Positions 45,299-49,791 of a DNA stretch of 49,791 nucleotides are shown in pieces (position 1 is the stretch's first letter; every line of letters starts with the position of its first letter). This DNA is from Ferruginibacter sp. GTDB lineage: Bacteria; Bacteroidota; Bacteroidia; Chitinophagales; Chitinophagaceae. The position numbers and the translations under genes are program-made. The stretch is from NCBI GenBank assembly GCA_013141435.1, contig JABFQZ010000014.1:1-49791 (forward strand), in the 5' to 3' direction. The notes under the pieces were generated by a model, which had not been told where the DNA came from, did not search any database, and saw only the letters and a program-made list of their open reading frames with translations.

Positions 45299-45883
45299 TT
45301 ACAAATTAACAACAGTTGTTTTTCCAAAATTATTTTTAAATTGATTTTTTTCTACAATATTTTTTTTTATTAACACTTCTTCCAGCATTGCTTTTGCTCT
45401 AGTATATTGGCTTCTGCTAGAGCTTTCACCTATTTCTAAAATAGCTCCAATTTCTTTATGTGAGTAGCCTTCTATGGCATACAAATTCAAAACCGTTCTA
45501 TACCCCAAAGGCAAAATCCTTATACACTCTACAATTTGTTTTGCTTGTAAAATACTTGGCACCAAGTCAGCATTTGAGTAAAAATCGGTTGCATAAACAA
45601 TATCCACTGTTTCCGAAAACTTTTTATTTCTCTTCAATACATTAATGCAAGTATGCACAATGATTTTTCTAATCCAACCTTCCAAAGAGCCTTCATTTCT
45701 AAATTTGTGCAATTCAGAAAATATTTTTATAAACCCTTCTTGCAACATATCTTCCGCATCTTCTCTATTTTTTGCAAATCTGTAGCATACACCAAGCATA
45801 CGAGGGCTAAAGCGTTGATAAAACGCATCTTGTGCAGCCGTATTATTTCTAATACTTCCAGTAAGCATTTGCTCCTCAGTCAT
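45299..45883 (-). CDS. ECF-type RNA polymerase sigma factor (second)
   Basis: A 194-residue sigma factor. Region 2 is about 15-85 (AAQDAFYQRFSPRMLGVCYR, then NREDAEDMLQEGFIKIFSEL and GSLEGWIRKIIVHTCINVLK), and region 4 about 120-170 (ILPLGYRTVLNLYAIEGYSH, then KEIGAILEIGESSSRSQYTR). It differs from the other sigma factor in the window: it has no ZAS-type partner and no copy of the TGCAACC/CTGTCTAATAA promoter. The next gene encodes the barrel protein with a cytosolic N-terminus, its likely partner. Confidence 0.94.
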   Translation of the reverse strand: MTEEQMLTGSIRNNTAAQDAFYQRFSPRMLGVCYRFAKNREDAEDMLQEGFIKIFSELHKFRNEGSLEGWIRKIIVHTCINVLKRNKKFSETVDIVYATDFYSNADLVPSILQAKQIVECIRILPLGYRTVLNLYAIEGYSHKEIGAILEIGESSSRSQYTRAKAMLEEVLIKKNIVEKNQFKNNFGKTTVVNL

Positions 45884-45959
45884 ACTACAAGTTTATATAC
45901 CATAAATTTAGGCATATTTTTTTGTAGTTTCGCTGCATAGTAAAAATAATTTTAATTTT

Positions 45960-46056
45960 TTGGGGCTGTTGGCTTTATAACAAAATGCAGCATTTGTTGG
46001 GGCTATACACTGTACTTTCGCTACGCTTCAGTGCCGTTCCTATCCCCCAGCCCATC
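45960..46056. repeat. G+C-rich intergenic block
   Basis: This stretch stands out from its A+T-rich surroundings. It holds two direct copies of TTGGGGCT (45960-45967 and 45997-46004), CGCTACGCTTCAGTGCCG and CTATCCCCCAGCCC. No frame runs through it. Similar pieces, from memory, occur repeatedly between genes in Chitinophagaceae-type genomes, so it may be a dispersed repeat. It lies in the 283-bp spacer between the sigma factor and the lipoprotein gene; the rest of the spacer is plain A+T-rich DNA. Confidence 0.5.
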
Positions 46057-46166
46057 ATCATTTACACTTTATTCAGCTTTTATCTTATCTAAGATTATGT
46101 GTTATAATCTATTACTAAAAAATACAAAATATATAACAAAAAATAAAATTACACTATTTTTGAAAA

Positions 46167-46754
46167 ATGAAAAAGCATTTACTAATCCTAATCACAAGCT
46201 CTTTACTATTAGCTTGCAATACAAAAAATAATACAAGCATTCCAAAAAAAGCAAACAATGATACAAAAGATACTACAGCAAATTTTTTTCCAGTAACCTC
46301 ATATCTTAAAGGTCAAATATTAGCCATAAAAAATGGCGGAATAACACCAATAAAAAAAATAACTATTGGCGAAAAAACAGATCCCTCATGGCTAAAAATG
46401 GAAGACTTAGAAACAAATTTTTCCGAATTCTTAACACCATTAATAGATAGCTCCAATTTAAAAAGCAGCTTTACTGAAAATAAATTTTTAGATGAAACCT
46501 TAAACGCATTTACATTTTCGTACGATAAAAAAATAAATACACAATCTACTTTTCCTTTTACACATTGGGATGTATATGTAGATGCAGAAACAAATAAAGT
46601 AACAAGAATATATTTACAAAAAAATAAAGATAGCCTTACCACATTACAGCTTACTTGGCAAAGTGGCAAATGGGCAAAAATTGTTACAATAAAAACAATA
46701 AACGGCAATTCCACAATAGAAAAAGAAGAAAAAACAGCTTGGAGTTTTAACTAA
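46167..46754 (+). CDS. Hypothetical lipoprotein
   Basis: A 195-residue lipoprotein I cannot assign to a family. Lipobox cysteine is at 17 (LLLAC-NT). The mature part begins with an Asn/Lys/Asp-rich linker and then a compact domain with PVTSYLKGQILAIKNGGITP and FTHWDVYVDAETNKVTRIYL, ending LTWQSGKWAKIVTI. Its stop codon is one base before the uvrC start, so the two are translated from one mRNA; a functional link to DNA repair is not implied. Confidence 0.8.
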   Translation: MKKHLLILITSSLLLACNTKNNTSIPKKANNDTKDTTANFFPVTSYLKGQILAIKNGGITPIKKITIGEKTDPSWLKMEDLETNFSEFLTPLIDSSNLKSSFTENKFLDETLNAFTFSYDKKINTQSTFPFTHWDVYVDAETNKVTRIYLQKNKDSLTTLQLTWQSGKWAKIVTIKTINGNSTIEKEEKTAWSFN

Positions 46755-46755
46755 A

Positions 46756-48555
46756 ATGACGCAAAAAGAATTTTCAGAAATATCGCATACAATACCTAGC
46801 CTGCCAGGCATATATAAATATTTTAATGCCGATAATACAATTATATATATTGGCAAAGCCAAGCACTTGCGCAAGCGTGTAAGCAGTTACTTTAATAAAA
46901 TAAAAAATAGTTATAAAACAGCCGAGTTAGTAGCTCGCATTTGCAAAATAGAATTTACAATTGTAGATAGCGACCAAGAAGCATTTTTATTAGAAAACAC
47001 TCTTATAAAACAATACCAACCACATTACAATATTTTATTAAAAGACGATAAAACGTACCCATATATTGTAATAAAAAATGAGCCTTTTCCCAGAGTATTT
47101 TTTACACGTAATAAAATAAAAGATGGCTCTACATACCTTGGTCCATTTACATCAATAGTAAATGTAAAAGATCTTCTAAATTTTATAAAACAAAATATTT
47201 TATTACGTACTTGCAAATTAAACTTGAGTGCAAATAATATTAAAAAAGAAAAATTTAAAGTTTGTTTAGAATATCATTTAGGCAATTGTAAAGGTCCGTG
47301 CCAAGGTTTTCAAAGTATAGAAGATTACAGCCAAGATATATCGCAATTAAAAGATTTATTAAAAGGAAACCTAAACCCAGTAATATCAAACTACAAAAAT
47401 AAAATTAAAGAATTTGTGGCAAATATGGAATACGAAAAAGCTGCCATATACCAACATAAAATAAATCATTTACAAGCCTACGAGCACAAATCTACTGTAG
47501 TAAACACCAATACAGGCACAGTAGATGTGTTTACTATTTTAGAAGAAGGTGATACAGCTTACGTAAACTATTTAGCCGTAAGCAACGGTAGTATAATAAA
47601 AACAAAAACCATTACTCTACAAAAAAAATTAGAAGAAACAGCCGATGAAGTTTTAGCATACGCCATAGCACAACTAAGACAGGTTTTTGAAAGCGATGCT
47701 ACCGAAATAATTGTACCATTTACATTAGATTATATAGAACCAAACATTACATTAACCATACCAAAAGCAGGCGACAAAAAAAAACTGTTAGACCTTTCGC
47801 AAAAAAATGCAAATTATTTTATGGCCGATTTAAAGGCGAAAAAAATGTTGCATTTAGAAGAAAAAACAACAGAAGAAAAAAAAGACATCTTACAACAATT
47901 ACAAACAAGTTTACATTTAAAAGAATTACCAGTTCATATAGAGTGTTTCGATAATTCAAATTTTCAGGGTAGCTATCCAGTATCGGCAATGGTATGTTTT
48001 AAAAATGGTGAGCCAAGCAAAAAAGAATACCGACACTTTAACATAAAAACTGTAGAAGGTATAAACGATTTTGCATCTATGACTGAGGTAGTTTATAGGC
48101 GCTATAAACGACTTGTAGATGAAGAAGCTACATTGCCACAACTAATAATAATAGATGGTGGTAAAGGACAATTGAGTGCAGCCATGGTAAGCATAGATAA
48201 ATTAAACCTACGGGGAAAAGTAACATTGGTAGGACTTGCAAAGAATAAAGAAGAAATCTTTTTTGATGGCGATACACAATCATTACTTTTGCCTTGGGAT
48301 AGCGAAACCCTAAAACTTATACGACGTATTAGAGATGAAGTGCATCGTTTTGGTATTACACATCATAGAAACAAACGTAGTAAAGGAGCTCTTACCAATG
48401 AGTTAGAAAATATAAAAGGTATAAGCAAAAAAACTATAGAAACTTTATTAAAAGAATTTAAATCGGTAAAAAAAATAAAAGAAGCAAGTGCAGAAGAAAT
48501 TGAAAAAATAGTAGGAAAACAAAAAGCTGTATTAATAAAAACTGCAACCAAATAA
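46756..48555 (+). CDS. uvrC: UvrABC excinuclease subunit C
   Basis: Makes both incisions around DNA damage in nucleotide excision repair. It has 599 residues. The GIY-YIG nuclease domain covers about 13-95 (LPGIYKYF and IIYIGKAKHLRKRVSSYF). Cysteines in RTCKLNLS and CLEYHLGNCKGPCQG form the iron-sulphur cluster-type motif. The UVR helix pair is near 200-235 (NMEYEKAAIYQHKINHLQ), the second nuclease domain near 395-540 (ECFDNSNFQGSYPVSAMV, then IIDGGKGQLSAA), and helix-hairpin-helix motifs end the protein (IKGISKKTIETLLKEF). It follows the lipoprotein gene by 1 bp and precedes kynU by 11 bp. Confidence 0.97.
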   Translation: MTQKEFSEISHTIPSLPGIYKYFNADNTIIYIGKAKHLRKRVSSYFNKIKNSYKTAELVARICKIEFTIVDSDQEAFLLENTLIKQYQPHYNILLKDDKTYPYIVIKNEPFPRVFFTRNKIKDGSTYLGPFTSIVNVKDLLNFIKQNILLRTCKLNLSANNIKKEKFKVCLEYHLGNCKGPCQGFQSIEDYSQDISQLKDLLKGNLNPVISNYKNKIKEFVANMEYEKAAIYQHKINHLQAYEHKSTVVNTNTGTVDVFTILEEGDTAYVNYLAVSNGSIIKTKTITLQKKLEETADEVLAYAIAQLRQVFESDATEIIVPFTLDYIEPNITLTIPKAGDKKKLLDLSQKNANYFMADLKAKKMLHLEEKTTEEKKDILQQLQTSLHLKELPVHIECFDNSNFQGSYPVSAMVCFKNGEPSKKEYRHFNIKTVEGINDFASMTEVVYRRYKRLVDEEATLPQLIIIDGGKGQLSAAMVSIDKLNLRGKVTLVGLAKNKEEIFFDGDTQSLLLPWDSETLKLIRRIRDEVHRFGITHHRNKRSKGALTNELENIKGISKKTIETLLKEFKSVKKIKEASAEEIEKIVGKQKAVLIKTATK

Positions 48556-48566
48556 TTATATTAAAA

Positions 48567-49791
48567 ATGGAATTAGAATACAATTTAGATTTTGCAAAAT
48601 CTTTAGATGCAAAAGATACTTTAAAACATTTTAAAGAACAATTTTACATACCATATATTGGCGATAAAGCAAGTATATATTTTTTAGGAAACTCACTTGG
48701 CTTACAACCTAAAACAGCACAAAACGAAGTTTTAAATGTAATGGAAAACTGGGCTAACTATGGTGTAGAAGGTTTTTTTATAGGAGATGAACCCTGGCTA
48801 AATTATCACAAAGAAATAACACCAATTATATCGAAAATAGTAGGCGCACAACCACAAGAAGTGGTAACAATGAATCATCTTACAGTTAACCTTCATTTGC
48901 TAATGATGAGTTTTTACAAGCCTACAAAAACTCGGTATAAAATTATATGCGAATCTAAAGCATTTCCATCTGATCAATATACATTTCAAAGTCAAGTAAA
49001 AATGCATGGGCTAAATATAGATGATTGTATAATTGAAGTAACCCCAAAAGAAGGAGAAGAAATAATAAAACTTGAAGATATTATTGATACAATCGAAAAA
49101 CATAACGACAGTATTGCATTAGTTTGTTTTAGTGGTGTAAATTATTATACTGGTCAGGTTTTCGATATAAAAAAAATTACTGCAGCAGCACACAAAACTG
49201 GTGCTTATGCTGGTTTCGATTTAGCGCATGCTGCTGGCAACATTGCCTTGCAATTACATAATTGGAATGTTGATTTTGCTTGTTGGTGCAATTACAAATA
49301 TTTGAATAGTGGACCAGGAGCTATTGCTGGTGCATTTGTACACCAAAATAATTTACAAAATAAAAAATTAAAGCGATTAGAAGGTTGGTGGGGAAATGAC
49401 ATTACTAATCGGTTTAAAATGGAAAAAACTTTTACAGCACCAGCTACAGCCGAGGCTTGGCAAATGAGTACTGCTCCAATGATGCTTTTAGCAGCACATA
49501 AAGCATCTCTAAATATTTTTGAAGAAGCTGGTTTCGAAAATTTAATTACAAAAAGTAAATTACTTAGCCAATATTTATTTTTTGCGTTAACAGAAATAAA
49601 CACTTGCAATAAATTTACAATTTTAACTCCGCTAAACCACCAAGAAAGAGGTAGTCAGGTATCAATTTCTGTTCACAAAAATGCAAAGTCAATTTTTGAT
49701 GAGTTAATAAAAAACGGCATATTTGCCGATTGGAGAGAGCCAAATGTAATACGTGTAGCAGCAGTACCACTTTACAATTCTTTTGAAGATA
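48567..49791 (+). CDS. kynU: Kynureninase, N-terminal part (partial)
   Basis: Splits kynurenine (and 3-hydroxykynurenine) into anthranilate and alanine in tryptophan breakdown, with PLP. The frame starts at 48567 and is still open at the window edge (408 residues, of a usual 410-430). Visible features: YFLGNSLGLQPK at the start, FSGVNYYTGQVFD, DLAHAAGN (PLP-interacting Asp218), CNYKYLNSGPGA with the PLP-binding Lys244, and WWGND. It starts 11 bp after uvrC. Other kynurenine-pathway genes are not in the window. Confidence 0.95.
   Translation, partial: MELEYNLDFAKSLDAKDTLKHFKEQFYIPYIGDKASIYFLGNSLGLQPKTAQNEVLNVMENWANYGVEGFFIGDEPWLNYHKEITPIISKIVGAQPQEVVTMNHLTVNLHLLMMSFYKPTKTRYKIICESKAFPSDQYTFQSQVKMHGLNIDDCIIEVTPKEGEEIIKLEDIIDTIEKHNDSIALVCFSGVNYYTGQVFDIKKITAAAHKTGAYAGFDLAHAAGNIALQLHNWNVDFACWCNYKYLNSGPGAIAGAFVHQNNLQNKKLKRLEGWWGNDITNRFKMEKTFTAPATAEAWQMSTAPMMLLAAHKASLNIFEEAGFENLITKSKLLSQYLFFALTEINTCNKFTILTPLNHQERGSQVSISVHKNAKSIFDELIKNGIFADWREPNVIRVAAVPLYNSFED

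Noticed and set aside
45884..45950. GAAACT and TGCCTAA before the second sigma gene as an ECF promoter
   Set aside because: Neither block matches the pair found at 37967 and 39026 and the spacing is shorter, so I do not call it.
49292..49609. Minus-strand frame of 105 residues near the right edge
   Set aside because: Antisense to the kynureninase gene, whose frame is open through the edge and carries the PLP lysine.
1..49791. tRNA, rRNA, CRISPR arrays, riboswitches
   Set aside because: The spacers were read for cloverleaf ends, repeat-spacer patterns and known riboswitch cores; none was seen.

Overview
The window is about two-thirds A+T and carries marker families of the phylum Bacteroidota: SusC/SusD proteins, gliding-motility proteins GldC and GldH, BatD, a DUF6089-type envelope protein, paired OmpH chaperones, and TAnnTTTG-type promoter boxes instead of Shine-Dalgarno-led starts. 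The gene complement looks most like a Chitinophagaceae or Sphingobacteriia-type chromosome, but no 16S gene is present, so this is inference. I saw no rRNA, tRNA or CRISPR array.

Region by region. (1) 1-233 is the tail of an IS630-type transposase. (2) 316-12087 is a starch/alpha-glucan utilisation locus on the minus strand: SusC porin, SusD lipoprotein, two small secreted proteins, a SusE/F-like glycan-binding lipoprotein and a GH31 alpha-glucosidase. It is faced by a LacI-type regulator on the plus strand, and a perfect 12-bp LacI-type palindrome lies in the shared spacer. (3) 12194-13832 is release factor 3. (4) 14011-19994 is the outer-membrane assembly block on the minus strand: DUF6089 protein, UppS, BamA and two OmpH/Skp chaperones. 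(5) 20126-22311 holds GldH, YicC and GldC. (6) 22498-29151 is a plus-strand run: YqeY, CvpA, hydrolase, CBS protein, single-POTRA outer-membrane protein, NAD kinase, histidine kinase and response regulator. (7) 29158-33507 holds BatD, an SDR, YjjG, a tiny Lys/Cys-rich secreted protein and phosphatidylserine decarboxylase.

(8) 33508-41240 is an accessory block, all on the plus strand: a membrane-anchored AraC regulator, a lipoprotein peptidase-like hydrolase, a small barrel protein, a DUF2306 protein, an ECF sigma/anti-sigma pair, a DUF6249-like protein and a beta-lactamase-like hydrolase. It separates psd from cdsA, two phospholipid genes often found together in this phylum, and its two edges share a 13-bp inverted repeat. 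Within it, two matching bipartite promoters (TGCAACC, 14 bp, CTGTCTAATAA) precede the sigma gene and the DUF6249-like gene, which reads as an autoregulated ECF regulon. (9) 41241-42952 holds CdsA and a CPBP protease. (10) 43268-45883 holds a small membrane protein and a second ECF sigma factor paired with an unusual protein: a cytosolic stub, one membrane helix, a long linker and a predicted outer-membrane barrel. (11) 46167-49791 holds a lipoprotein, UvrC and the start of kynureninase, which runs off the window.

The best candidates for something new are the ECF promoter pair with its nearly leaderless sigma mRNA, the sigma-linked possible trans-envelope barrel protein, the edges of the accessory block, and a minus-strand terminator with no obvious gene in front of it near 21.65 kb. 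All functional statements rest on motif recognition by eye; no database search was run.
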